Shown here: positions 6,795 through 15,468 of the stretch, in pieces | Layout: every line of letters begins with the position of its first letter | Position numbering within the stretch: the first letter of the stretch is position 1 | Assembly: GCA_903927685.1 (NCBI GenBank) | Contig: CAIYOB010000951.1 | Location: 1-15,468 of the forward strand | DNA from: an uncultured Planctomycetaceae bacterium | Lineage (GTDB): Bacteria > Planctomycetota > Planctomycetia > Pirellulales > Pirellulaceae | DNA length: 15,468 bases | Direction: 5' to 3' | The notes under the pieces: generated by a model | What the model saw: the letters and a program-made list of their open reading frames with translations, nothing else | The model's database searches: none | Told to the model about the DNA's origin: nothing | Translations under genes and position numbers: made by a program

Positions 6795-7178
6795 GGCGGC
6801 GGCCTTGCATCGCTGGGCAAGCCGAGGATTCGGCCGGGCTGCCCCGTGTGATTTCCACGGCCTGGTCGCTGAGATGTTGTCCCGCGCGGCAATGGGATCG
6901 ACGGGCGAGGCGAACACGGCATCGGCCGATTTCGTCGTGCCCGTGGTCAGCAGGGTCGCCCAGCAGCTGGGGACCGATCCGCTGGCGCCAGCCCTGGGCG
7001 CGACGCGGGCGCCAGCCTGGGATTCATGGTGCCGGCTTCGGCGCCCTGGAATGCGTTTGTTCGCGGTTTCGGGTATATTCCCTTGAACCGCATGATCCGC
7101 GACGGCGTGCTGCGGGACGTCACGGGCGTGGCCGTGATCGTGCGGCTGGTGCGACAGTTGTTGCCGGTGAAGCAGTGA
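6795..7178 (+). pseudogene. Decayed C-terminal remnant of an SLC13/DASS sodium:anion symporter
   Basis: Two frames together give a recognisable end of a divalent anion:Na+ symporter. One frame reads NTASADFVVPVVSRVAQQLG then TDPLAPALGA (ending near 7003). The other, from 7008, reads GASLGFMVPASAPWNAFVRG then FGYIPLNRMIRDGVLRDVTG and ends at a TGA at 7176-7178. Intact members have SNTA(S/T)A...P(V/I)...ALG...LGASLGFM(L/M)P(V/T)(S/A)TPPNA...GYVP...M(I/V)+.G. The join between frames is near 7003-7008, so a frameshift lies there. A third short piece, GGGLASLG at 6795-6818, may correspond to the FGGGLALA segment of the family and implies another frameshift. The conserved TPPN has become APWN. Most of the gene is missing, so it is clearly non-functional. 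Confidence 0.7.
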
Positions 7179-7233
7179 GAGTCGAAAGGCGAGCGGCGTG
7201 CATGTGGGACGGGTGTGAGGCCGGGAGAGCGAC

Positions 7234-8058
7234 ATGAAACATCGCAAATTCCTGTACCGGATGTTGGTCACCAGCCTGTGCCTGTGGGGGCTCTGGACGG
7301 GACGGGCGTCAGCCGCCGACGGCGAGGCGCAGCAGCGGGTCTCTGCCAAGGATGCGGTCGCGCTGCGCGCCCTGGTGGGCCGCCAAGCGACCGTCTTTGG
7401 CCGGGTGACCGGCACCAACGTCGCAAACCGTAGCGGGCATCATTTTTTGAATTTTGAGAACCCCGAGTTTACGGTGATCTGCTTCGCCTCGGACCTGGTT
7501 AAGTTCTCGTCAGGCCAGCCGGCCGAACGGTACCGGGGCCGCGACGTGGAAATCACCGGGCTGGTGGAACGTTACCGGGACAAGTTGCAGATCCGGCTCC
7601 GTGAACCCGCGCAGATCAGGATCCTCGCATCGCCACCGGCCAAGCCGGGCGAACCGACTGCGGCTTCGAAAGTCGAACTGAAGAAAATCGGTCCCGAGAC
7701 GTGGCTCAGTCCGGCAGGGTTGACCTACCAAGGCCGCGATCCGGAAGGCCGCACGCGGGTCGAGCACGTGCTGCGGCACGCCCGCGACATGCCCGATCGC
7801 GACGGTTCGCACGGCGTCTTCGATGGCGGTCCGGAGGTGGTGTTTGGCGTGATCGACGAAGCCTGGCGGAACATTGAGCGCACGAACCTGCGACCGACGA
7901 TCGAAGGCGATCGCAGCCTGTACACCGTGCCGCTGGGACGCCGTGTCGGCTACCTGGGCGGCCGCGCTGGAGCGGCGCGTGGCCACCCGCCCTTGACCAA
8001 AGTCTTTCTGGTCATCGAGACAGGCACCCAGAACGTGATTACCGCCTTTCCGAGGTGA
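7234..8058 (+). CDS. Secreted OB-fold protein with uncharacterised C-terminal domain
   Basis: The 274-residue protein has a signal peptide (MKHRKFLYR, hydrophobic core, ASA/AD cleavage near residue 27). Residues of about 38-135 look like an OB-fold: a VGRQATVFGRVTG strand pair, HHFLNFENPEFTVICF, then GRDVEITGLVERYRDKLQIR, the order seen in nucleic-acid-type or secreted OB domains. The C-terminal part (about 175-274) has EHVLRHARDMPDRDGSHGVF, VIDEAW, then VPLGRRVGYLGG, and ends VFLVIETGTQNVITAFPR. That arrangement, with an early H-x3-H, an (I/V)DEA helix and a terminal TAFP strand, is reminiscent of BECR-type (barnase/EndoU/colicin E5-D/RelE) RNase toxin domains; this is inference from pattern only. 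GGGAGAG lies just upstream of the ATG. No immunity gene is evident, although a small zinc-ribbon gene follows within 6 bp. Confidence 0.8.
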   Translation: MKHRKFLYRMLVTSLCLWGLWTGRASAADGEAQQRVSAKDAVALRALVGRQATVFGRVTGTNVANRSGHHFLNFENPEFTVICFASDLVKFSSGQPAERYRGRDVEITGLVERYRDKLQIRLREPAQIRILASPPAKPGEPTAASKVELKKIGPETWLSPAGLTYQGRDPEGRTRVEHVLRHARDMPDRDGSHGVFDGGPEVVFGVIDEAWRNIERTNLRPTIEGDRSLYTVPLGRRVGYLGGRAGAARGHPPLTKVFLVIETGTQNVITAFPR

Positions 8059-8063
8059 GCCCC

Positions 8064-8360
8064 ATGTCCGAACAAGCGTTGCCCTACCTCCGTTCGTGCC
8101 CCGTCTGCGGCGACGGCCAGTTGCGGCTGTCTCGGTGCGGGCGGTGCGACGCCGTGGTCGCGGTCTGCGACGAGTGCGAGTTGATCTGGCGGGACGCGGC
8201 CCGGGCCTGCCGTGCTGCCCAGCCCCCGTCGGACGCCGCGTTTCCCGCCTGCCCGGCGTGCGGGGCGAAGCATGTTCCGTGGTTCCGGCTGGACCGGACC
8301 GAGATCCGCGCCGCCGGCTTGGAGGTCTTTCTCTCGTCGCCGGATAACGGCCCTGATTGA
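8064..8360 (+). CDS. Small zinc-ribbon protein
   Basis: The 98-residue protein has four CxxC pairs: CPVC (12-15), CGRC (25-28), CDEC (35-38) and CPAC (63-66), plus a lone Cys at 49. These could hold one or two zinc ions in rubredoxin-like knuckles. No signal peptide or membrane segment is present, so it should be cytoplasmic. The ATG at 8064 with GAGG about 9 bases upstream is preferred over a GTG at 8055 that overlaps the previous stop. It begins 5 bases after the OB-fold gene, so the two are probably co-transcribed. The function is unknown. A zinc-dependent binding role is only what the knuckles suggest. Confidence 0.75.
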   Translation: MSEQALPYLRSCPVCGDGQLRLSRCGRCDAVVAVCDECELIWRDAARACRAAQPPSDAAFPACPACGAKHVPWFRLDRTEIRAAGLEVFLSSPDNGPD

Positions 8361-8410
8361 TCTCGATCCCGTTGCGCCTCGATTTCGCCGTCCGGCGGCC
8401 GGAGGTCAAG

Positions 8411-8464
8411 CAGACGCGTGGCGGCCGAATCAGGGACACACCTGAATCGGCTGGCTGCGTTCTG
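8411..8464. terminator. Possible bidirectional terminator hairpin
   Basis: Between two converging genes, 8411-8433 and 8442-8464 form an imperfect inverted repeat: CAGA and CGC blocks on the outside and GCCGA-x-TCAG on the inside, around a loop of about 8 bases. There is no T-run on either side, so it is weak as an intrinsic terminator, but the location between convergent ends fits. Confidence 0.3.
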
Positions 8465-8487
8465 CAGCGTCGGCCTGCGGAGGATTG

Positions 8488-10197
8488 TTACAACGCCGCT
8501 TCTTCCAGACGCCGGGGCTGGTCTGCCACGGCCGTGGCTCCGACGGGTGGGCACACGGCGAGCACGCCGCGCTGCTGCTCGGCGGCGATACGTTCGGGTA
8601 AGCCCTTCTCGATTCGGCGGAGGATCTTCCGGAACTGAGCGTAGGCGATCGCCATTTGGGCCACATACTCGAAGCGCGCCAGCCCCAGGAACGGAGCCCG
8701 CAGGAGGAGCCACCACAGCGGCCAGCGGACATCGGCGAGTTGCGACAAGCGAACCATCATGATCAGGAACCCGCGGTCCAACTTGCGCTGTTGGCGACGC
8801 GGCAAGCGGTGTTTGCGCCGGATTCGAATTCGTCGGGCGGCGCGAAACACGCGGGCGAAGTACTGCCGCGGTTCGTAGACCGCCTGCCAAACCTGGCGGT
8901 GTTCTTCCATGATCTGATACCGATCGCGGGTGGTCGTGAACTTCAGGCCTCCCAGGGCCGCTTGATCAGCCAACTGGCCTTGGACCATGGGCAAGACGAC
9001 TTCGTGCCGTTCGCCTGGCAACAGGGGTTCGCAGGTGGCCGCATTGAGCAGCCGTCCCTCACGCGCCAGCCGGCGCGAAAGCTGCGTGTTCGGCAAGGCC
9101 GCCAGCAGCGAGACCATGGCGATGGGGATGTCGTTCTCCTCGATGCACGCGCGGATCACGTCGCCCGCGCCCGGCGATTCGCCGTCGAAGCCCAAAATGA
9201 AGCCCGCCGTCACGCTGAGGCCCCGCTCGTAGATCCGACCAAGCCGCTCGCGAATGGGCTTCAGGACGTTCATGCGTTTCTGAGTCGTGGCCAGGAGTTT
9301 CGCATCGGGCGTTTCGATCCCGATGAAGACCGTGCGAAAATCGACGTCCGTCATGGCGTCCATCAACGGCTCGTCGTCCGCGAGATTGATCGACGCCTGG
9401 GTCGAGAAATAGAACGGAAACGCGTGCCGCTCGCACCACTCTTTGAGGACGGGAAGCAGCTCCTTCACCCGGCTCTTGTTCCCGACGAAGTTGTCATCAA
9501 CGACGTCGACCCAGCCGCGGTAACCGAGGTCGTACAGGGCTTCCAGTTCGCGGCAGAATTGCGCCGGCGTCTTGGTTCGGGGCGTCCGGCCATAGAGCTC
9601 GATGACGTCGCAGAACTCGCAGTTGAAGGGGCAGCCCCGCGAGAACTGCACGTTGACCGACAGGTAGTCCTCGATCTTGAGCAGGTCGAACCGCGGCAGC
9701 GGAGACTGCGACACATCCGGTTGCTCCAGGGCCTGGAACGTGCCCCCGGGGTGGCCGGCACGGCACGCGGCCAGCCACTGCGGCACCGTCGTTTCCGCTT
9801 CGCCCAGGAGCAGCGCGTCCGCGGCTTGATACAGCGCCGGCTGGCTGGTGGCGTCCGGACCGCCCACGATCACGAACTTCCCGGCCTGGCGGGCACGCTC
9901 AATGACCTCGAACATCCCGCGCTGTTGGACCATCATGCCGCCGACGGCCACCAAGTCGGCCCATTCCCATGCCTGCTCGTCCCAATCCGTGGTATTCAGG
10001 TCGACCAGCCGCACGTTCCATTGCGGGGGCAGTGTGGCGGCGAAGGTCAGCAGCCCCAGCGGGATTCCCATGGCCTTGCGTCCCACGGCGCTACAGACTT
10101 CCGTCCAGTTCCAGTAGGCGCTCTCCGGGAATCTCGGATAGACCAGCAGACAGTTCAGGGGCGCATCGGGATGAGGCGAGAAGTCAGCACTAGCCAT
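8488..10197 (-). CDS. B12-binding-domain radical SAM protein (DUF4070 type)
   Basis: The 569-residue protein has an N-terminal B12-binding-like Rossmann region (about 14-150: [52 protein letters not shown]). The radical SAM core follows with [11 protein letters not shown], whose Cys 189, 193 and 196 form the CX3CX2C site for a [4Fe-4S] cluster, then [15 protein letters not shown] and [13 protein letters not shown]-terminal helical region with [17 protein letters not shown] matches the DUF4070 type. Close relatives in layout include the hopanoid C-2 methylase HpnP, but many sister groups methylate or rearrange unknown substrates, so no symbol is given. The ATG at 10197 (MASADFSP) has AAGAGG upstream; a start at 10260 would add 21 residues. 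The gene is transcribed alone, divergent from kdp and convergent with the zinc-ribbon gene. Confidence 0.9.
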   Translation of the reverse strand: MASADFSPHPDAPLNCLLVYPRFPESAYWNWTEVCSAVGRKAMGIPLGLLTFAATLPPQWNVRLVDLNTTDWDEQAWEWADLVAVGGMMVQQRGMFEVIERARQAGKFVIVGGPDATSQPALYQAADALLLGEAETTVPQWLAACRAGHPGGTFQALEQPDVSQSPLPRFDLLKIEDYLSVNVQFSRGCPFNCEFCDVIELYGRTPRTKTPAQFCRELEALYDLGYRGWVDVVDDNFVGNKSRVKELLPVLKEWCERHAFPFYFSTQASINLADDEPLMDAMTDVDFRTVFIGIETPDAKLLATTQKRMNVLKPIRERLGRIYERGLSVTAGFILGFDGESPGAGDVIRACIEENDIPIAMVSLLAALPNTQLSRRLAREGRLLNAATCEPLLPGERHEVVLPMVQGQLADQAALGGLKFTTTRDRYQIMEEHRQVWQAVYEPRQYFARVFRAARRIRIRRKHRLPRRQQRKLDRGFLIMMVRLSQLADVRWPLWWLLLRAPFLGLARFEYVAQMAIAYAQFRKILRRIEKGLPERIAAEQQRGVLAVCPPVGATAVADQPRRLEEAAL

Positions 10198-10554
10198 TTC
10201 CGGGAACCTCTTCTTATCGACAGGGGCATCTCTCAACAAAAGGGTTATCGTCTGGATCACCGAAGCGTCTCCCTGAATTATGCGCCGCCGGGGCGCGATT
10301 TGATTTCCGTTCCCGCTTCCAAGCGATGTTGGGGGGACGGGGGAGTGGTGTGGAAAGGACTACCGCCGGTGAAGATCTGGTTAGTGGTTGGTCAACCCTA
10401 AGCCAGGGACGCATGGTGCTAGCGATCGGCTTCCGGATGAGTCGGGTGCTAGCGGCTCTTGATGAAAGTTTGACACCGGGGCCGACGGATTTGACCCCCA
10501 TTTTACGCCGAGCTTGCTCTAATTCAGTGAGAGACTTCAAGCGGAGGAATCGCA
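10198..10554. other. Divergent intergenic region between the radical SAM gene and kdpF
   Basis: About 357 bases separate the two start codons. They contain a small hairpin (GCGCC/GGCGC, 10282-10296), a short palindrome GGTTG-GT-CAACC (10386-10397) and a pair of GGTGCTAGCG repeats (listed separately). TTGACA at 10470-10475 and TTGACC at 10491-10496 have no -10 box at proper spacing, so no kdp promoter can be named with confidence. The region is long for a kdp leader and could hold regulator sites. Confidence 0.5.
10415..10454. repeat. Paired direct repeat GGTGCTAGCG upstream of kdp
   Basis: Two exact copies of GGTGCTAGCG lie at 10415-10424 and 10445-10454, exactly 30 bases apart, close to three turns of the helix, and about 100-140 bases upstream of kdpF. 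Each holds the palindrome GCTAGC. The phasing would suit a dimeric regulator bound to one face of the DNA, but it could also be chance. Confidence 0.35.
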
Positions 10555-10644
10555 ATGGACTGGACTCTGTTTCTGGCGGGTGGAATGGCAACGTTCCTTG
10601 GCATCTATCTTGTGGTGGCCCTGTTGCAGCCGGAGAGGTTCTGA
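10555..10644 (+). CDS. kdpF: K+-transporting ATPase small subunit KdpF
   Basis: A 29-residue protein, [10 protein letters not shown] then [19 protein letters not shown], with one membrane helix and an (A/P)E-x-F ending like E. coli KdpF. It sits directly before kdpA, with GGAGG about 9 bases from the ATG, and its TGA overlaps the kdpA ATG by one base (TGATG), which indicates translational coupling. KdpF is a small lipid-like stabiliser of the KdpFABC complex in the inner membrane. Size, topology and position support the call more than sequence does, since the family is hardly conserved. Confidence 0.88.
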   Translation: MDWTLFLAGGMATFLGIYLVVALLQPERF

Positions 10645-12386
10645 TGACAGCCAACATGCTTCTGCAAATCGCGGTGTTCAGCGCCGTTCTGGCGGCGTGC
10701 GTCAAGCCGCTGGGGCTGTTCATCGCCAGGGTCTATTCGGGCCGCGCGCCGGGCCTGGAGCTGATCTTGGGACCGGTCGAGCGGCTGGTGTATCGCCTGG
10801 GCGGGATCCGCCGCGACGACGAGATGACGTGGCGACAGTATGCCACGGCTCTGCTTGCCTTCAGCCTGATCTGCGTGGTCGCTGTCTACGGCATCCAACG
10901 GCTGCAGGGCTGGCTGCCGGCCAATCCCGAGTCGCTGCCGGCCGTCGCCCCCGATTCTGCATTCAATACGGCGGTCAGCTTTGTGACGAACACGAACTGG
11001 CAGGGATACGCCGGCGAATCCACGCTGAGCTACCTGACGCAGATGCTCGGGCTGACCGTGCAGAACTTCCTCTCCGCGGCAGCCGGCATGGCGGTGCTGA
11101 TCGCCCTCGTCCGCGGCTTTGCGCGGCAGAGTGTGTCCACGCTGGGCAGTTTCTGGGTCGACCTGACTCGGGGCACCCTGTATATCCTGCTGCCCCTGGC
11201 GCTCCTGCTGGCCGTGCTGCTGGTCTCCCAGGGGGTCGTCCAGACGCTCCGGCCCTACCGCGAGGTGACGTTGATTGAGCCGATGGTCGACGGGCAAGGC
11301 CAAGCGGTGACCGGGCAGCGGATCGCCGTCGGGCCGGCGGCCTCGCAGGTCGCTATCAAGCAACTGGGGACCAACGGTGGCGGGTTCTTCAACGCCAACT
11401 CGGCCCATCCCCTGGAGAATCCGACGCCGCTGTCGAACTTCCTTCAATTGCTGGCGATCCTGCTGATCCCGGCGAGCCTGTGTTTTACGTTCGGCGAGTT
11501 GGCGGGGGATCGGCGGCAAGGCTGGGCCGTGCTGGTGGCGATGAGCGCCGTCGTGATGGCGATGCTCGGGCTGGCCGTCGCGGCCGAACAGCAGGGCAAC
11601 CCAGCGCTGACCAAACTCGGAGTCGACCAGGCGGCGGGCGACCTTCAGGCCGGCGGCAACATGGAAGGCAAGGAGACCCGTTTCGGGATCGCGAATTCGG
11701 CGCTGTGGGCCGTCGCCACCACGGCCGCTTCCAACGGCTCGGTCAACGCCATGCACGATTCGTTCACGCCGCTGGGGGGACTGGCCGCTCTGTGGCTGAT
11801 GCAGTTGGGCGAGGTCATCTTCGGCGGTGTCGGCTCCGGCCTGTATGGGATGCTGGTCTTTGCCATCGTCGCCGTGTTCCTGGCGGGATTGATGGTCGGC
11901 AGGACGCCCGAGTACCTGGGCAAGAAGATCGGGGCTTTCGAGATGAAAATGGCCGCGCTCGTCATCCTGTTGCCTTGCGCCATGGTGCTGTTGGGCACCG
12001 CGTGTGCCGTGGTTCTGCCCCAGGGACGCGCGACGGTCTTCAATCCGGGCCCCCACGGGTTCAGCGAGGTGCTGTACGCCTTTTCGTCGGCGGCGAACAA
12101 CAACGGCAGCGCCTTTGCCGGCCTGGGCGCCAATACGTTCTTCTACAACGCCATGTTGGGGCTGGCGATGCTCGTCGGCCGGTTCGGCGTCATGCTCCCC
12201 GTGCTGGCGATCGCCGGCTCGCTGGCCGAGAAGAAACGGATTCCCCCGGGAGCGGGAACCCTGCCGACGCATACAGCACTGTTCGTCGTCCTGCTGGTTG
12301 CGGTCGTCGTGGTCGTCGGCGCTCTGAGTTTCTTCCCGGCGCTGGCACTGGGGCCCATCGTCGAGCACTTGATGCTGGCCGCGTAA
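10644..12386 (+). CDS. kdpA: K+-transporting ATPase subunit A (channel-like)
   Basis: The 580-residue, ten-helix membrane protein is the potassium-selective subunit of KdpFABC. Its four selectivity-filter loops are visible: NTNWQGY (116-122), GTNGGGFF (242-249), [12 protein letters not shown] (363-374) and NNNGSAFAG (485-493), each with the conserved Asn/Gly pattern. The length is slightly above E. coli KdpA (557). The ATG at 10644 overlaps the kdpF stop; an in-frame ATG four codons further is also possible. A frame that stays open far upstream is not used, because its N-terminus does not look like protein and would overrun kdpF. K+ passes from here through a tunnel to the P-type ATPase KdpB. 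Confidence 0.98.
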   Translation: MTANMLLQIAVFSAVLAACVKPLGLFIARVYSGRAPGLELILGPVERLVYRLGGIRRDDEMTWRQYATALLAFSLICVVAVYGIQRLQGWLPANPESLPAVAPDSAFNTAVSFVTNTNWQGYAGESTLSYLTQMLGLTVQNFLSAAAGMAVLIALVRGFARQSVSTLGSFWVDLTRGTLYILLPLALLLAVLLVSQGVVQTLRPYREVTLIEPMVDGQGQAVTGQRIAVGPAASQVAIKQLGTNGGGFFNANSAHPLENPTPLSNFLQLLAILLIPASLCFTFGELAGDRRQGWAVLVAMSAVVMAMLGLAVAAEQQGNPALTKLGVDQAAGDLQAGGNMEGKETRFGIANSALWAVATTAASNGSVNAMHDSFTPLGGLAALWLMQLGEVIFGGVGSGLYGMLVFAIVAVFLAGLMVGRTPEYLGKKIGAFEMKMAALVILLPCAMVLLGTACAVVLPQGRATVFNPGPHGFSEVLYAFSSAANNNGSAFAGLGANTFFYNAMLGLAMLVGRFGVMLPVLAIAGSLAEKKRIPPGAGTLPTHTALFVVLLVAVVVVVGALSFFPALALGPIVEHLMLAA

Positions 12387-12404
12387 CCAACGGAGGAATC
12401 TGCC

Positions 12405-14474
<2,070 letters not shown>

Positions 14475-14503
14475 ACCTGCGAATACCCCCGAGGAGGCTT
14501 GCC

Positions 14504-15073
14504 ATGCTGAAGCAACTTCGCATTTCTCTGGTCGTCTTGACCCTTCTGACCCTGGTCACGGGGATCGCCTATCCCGGACTGGTGACCCTGATCGCGCAAG
14601 GCGTCTTTCCCCATCGCGCCAACGGCAGCCTCCTGGAGGTTGACGGCAGGGCGATGGGCTCGGAACTGATCGGCCAGTCGTTCTCGCGGCCGGAGTACTT
14701 CTGGGGACGACTGTCCGCGACGGCTCCGCTGCCCTACAATGCGGCGGCTTCCGGCGGCTCAAACTTGGGGCCACTGCATCCGGATCTAGTCAAGAACGCC
14801 AGGACGCGGATCGACGCTCTGAGCGCTGCGGATCCCCAGCTCGAGTCGATTCCGGTCGACCTGGTCACTGCTTCCGGCAGCGGTTTGGACCCGCACATCA
14901 GCCCCGCCGCCGCCGAAGTCCAGGTGCGGCGCGTGTCAGCGGCCCGGAACATGCCGCAAGACGCGATCCGCCAGCTGATCCGGCAGCACACCGAGTCGAG
15001 GCAGTGGGGCGTGCTCGGCGAGCCGAGAGTCAACGTCCTCCGCCTGAACCTCGCCTTGGATCAGAGTGGCTGA
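14504..15073 (+). CDS. kdpC: K+-transporting ATPase subunit C
   Basis: The 189-residue subunit has one N-terminal membrane helix (about residues 7-33: [20 protein letters not shown]) and an extracytoplasmic domain carrying the family motifs [28 protein letters not shown] and [20 protein letters not shown]. KdpC is needed for assembly and raises ATP affinity of the pump. GAGGAGG precedes the ATG by about 6 bases and the gap after kdpB is 29 bp, so it is the last gene of one transcription unit. No kdpD or kdpE follows in the window. Confidence 0.97.
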   Translation: MLKQLRISLVVLTLLTLVTGIAYPGLVTLIAQGVFPHRANGSLLEVDGRAMGSELIGQSFSRPEYFWGRLSATAPLPYNAAASGGSNLGPLHPDLVKNARTRIDALSAADPQLESIPVDLVTASGSGLDPHISPAAAEVQVRRVSAARNMPQDAIRQLIRQHTESRQWGVLGEPRVNVLRLNLALDQSG

Positions 15074-15082
15074 CAACTGAAG

Positions 15083-15112
15083 ACGGGGCTTCTTCGACAC
15101 GGGGTTTCTTCG
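15083..15112 (+). repeat. Short tandem repeat after kdpC
   Basis: ACGGGGCTTCTTCG (15083-15096) is repeated as ACGGGGTTTCTTCG (15099-15112) with a period of 16 bases, ten bases after the kdpC stop. It does not form a hairpin and no clear terminator is seen in 15074-15202. Confidence 0.4.
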
Positions 15113-15202
15113 TACTTGTCTGGATCGCGAACGGCTTGACGCGATTCTGACGCGGACTGGACTCGCCAATGGACGGCGGTCGTGCCCTTTTGAACTTGCC
15201 GC

Positions 15203-15468
15203 CTATTCGGGACTCAGCAAGCCGAAAATGTTCCAGGAGTTGCTGAAGAACTCACCCCGGAATCGAACAACGTCCGCTTGGTTTGCGGATCGAATCGCGA
15301 CCTCGCGAACGCAACTGTCGGCAATGTCGCGGCCCGTCTCCGTGACTTCGGCAGCCACATCCGTCGGAACGCTCCCCGTCAGCCTCTCGAAATACTTCGT
15401 CCGGAAGGCAGGCGATGCGACACAGTAGCGAACCGTCCACTCCGGCACTTCCTCCAGATCCACACGAG
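15203..15468 (-). CDS. Unidentified protein, C-terminal end (runs in from the right edge)
   Basis: The minus strand is open from the right window edge to a TAG at 15203-15205, giving 87-88 residues. A GTG at 15463 (VDLEEVPEWTVRY) could be the start, but the frame remains open before it, so I treat the gene as continuing beyond the window. The translation has a balanced composition with acidic and aromatic residues (SPAFRTKYFERLTG, VREVAIRSANQADVVRF, FSNSWNIFGLLSPE) and no membrane segment. I recognise no family. It converges on kdpC. Codon use looks less GC-biased than in the kdp genes. Confidence 0.5.
   Translation of the reverse strand, partial: RVDLEEVPEWTVRYCVASPAFRTKYFERLTGSVPTDVAAEVTETGRDIADSCVREVAIRSANQADVVRFRGEFFSNSWNIFGLLSPE

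Noticed and set aside
8084..8890. Minus-strand frame of 268 codons and the 7510-8439 minus frame
   Set aside because: Both are antisense or out of frame with the zinc-ribbon, OB-fold and radical SAM genes and show only Arg/Pro-rich sequence.
10282..10296. Terminator or riboswitch core upstream of kdp
   Set aside because: The GCGCC/GGCGC hairpin is too short, lacks a T-run, and I could not match a known riboswitch consensus by eye.
10326..10643. N-terminal extension of kdpA by about 106 codons
   Set aside because: The extension would overrun kdpF and has no protein-like features; the coupled TGATG start at 10644 fits the family length.

Overview
This GC-rich window most likely comes from a member of the Planctomycetota. 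The clues are a TAT-exported Gfo/Idh/MocA oxidoreductase paired with a large secreted HEAT-repeat protein that has a planctomycete-type C-terminal domain, an exosortase, a DUF4070-type B12/radical SAM protein, and GC-rich palindromic repeats between genes. This assignment is an inference from gene style, not from a marker gene.

Layout, left to right. (1) Positions 1-479, minus strand: the N-terminal part of an exosortase-family gene that runs off the left edge. (2) About 537-2137: a complete IS50/Tn5-like insertion sequence of the IS4 family, with an intact DDE transposase and clear terminal inverted repeats. It lies between the exosortase start and the end of the next gene. (3) 2189-6072, minus strand: a two-gene operon. 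The TAT-exported oxidoreductase is first and the exported HEAT-repeat protein second; a candidate promoter lies at 6147-6175. (4) 6176-7233: a gene-poor stretch. It holds a MITE-like element with 12-bp direct repeats, a 29-bp-arm hairpin, a possible 41-residue small gene, and the frameshifted C-terminal remnant of an SLC13/DASS-type sodium:anion symporter. (5) 7234-8360, plus strand: a secreted OB-fold protein with an unusual C-terminal domain, followed closely by a small multi-CxxC zinc-ribbon protein. (6) 8488-10197, minus strand: a B12-binding radical SAM protein. (7) 10555-15073, plus strand: a complete kdpFABC operon for the high-affinity K+ ATPase, including the 29-residue kdpF. (8) 15203-15468, minus strand: the C-terminal end of an unidentified protein that enters from the right edge.

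The best understood unit is kdpFABC, a potassium uptake pump. No kdpDE sensor/regulator pair lies in the window. The oxidoreductase and HEAT protein are both predicted to leave the cytoplasm and probably act together, perhaps on carbohydrates, but their substrate cannot be read from the sequence. No obviously new multi-gene system is present. The least ordinary items are the OB-fold/C-terminal-domain protein, the exosortase with ACRG in place of ACSG, the IS with extended palindromic ends, and the repeat-rich stretch with the decayed transporter. No rRNA, tRNA or CRISPR array was seen.
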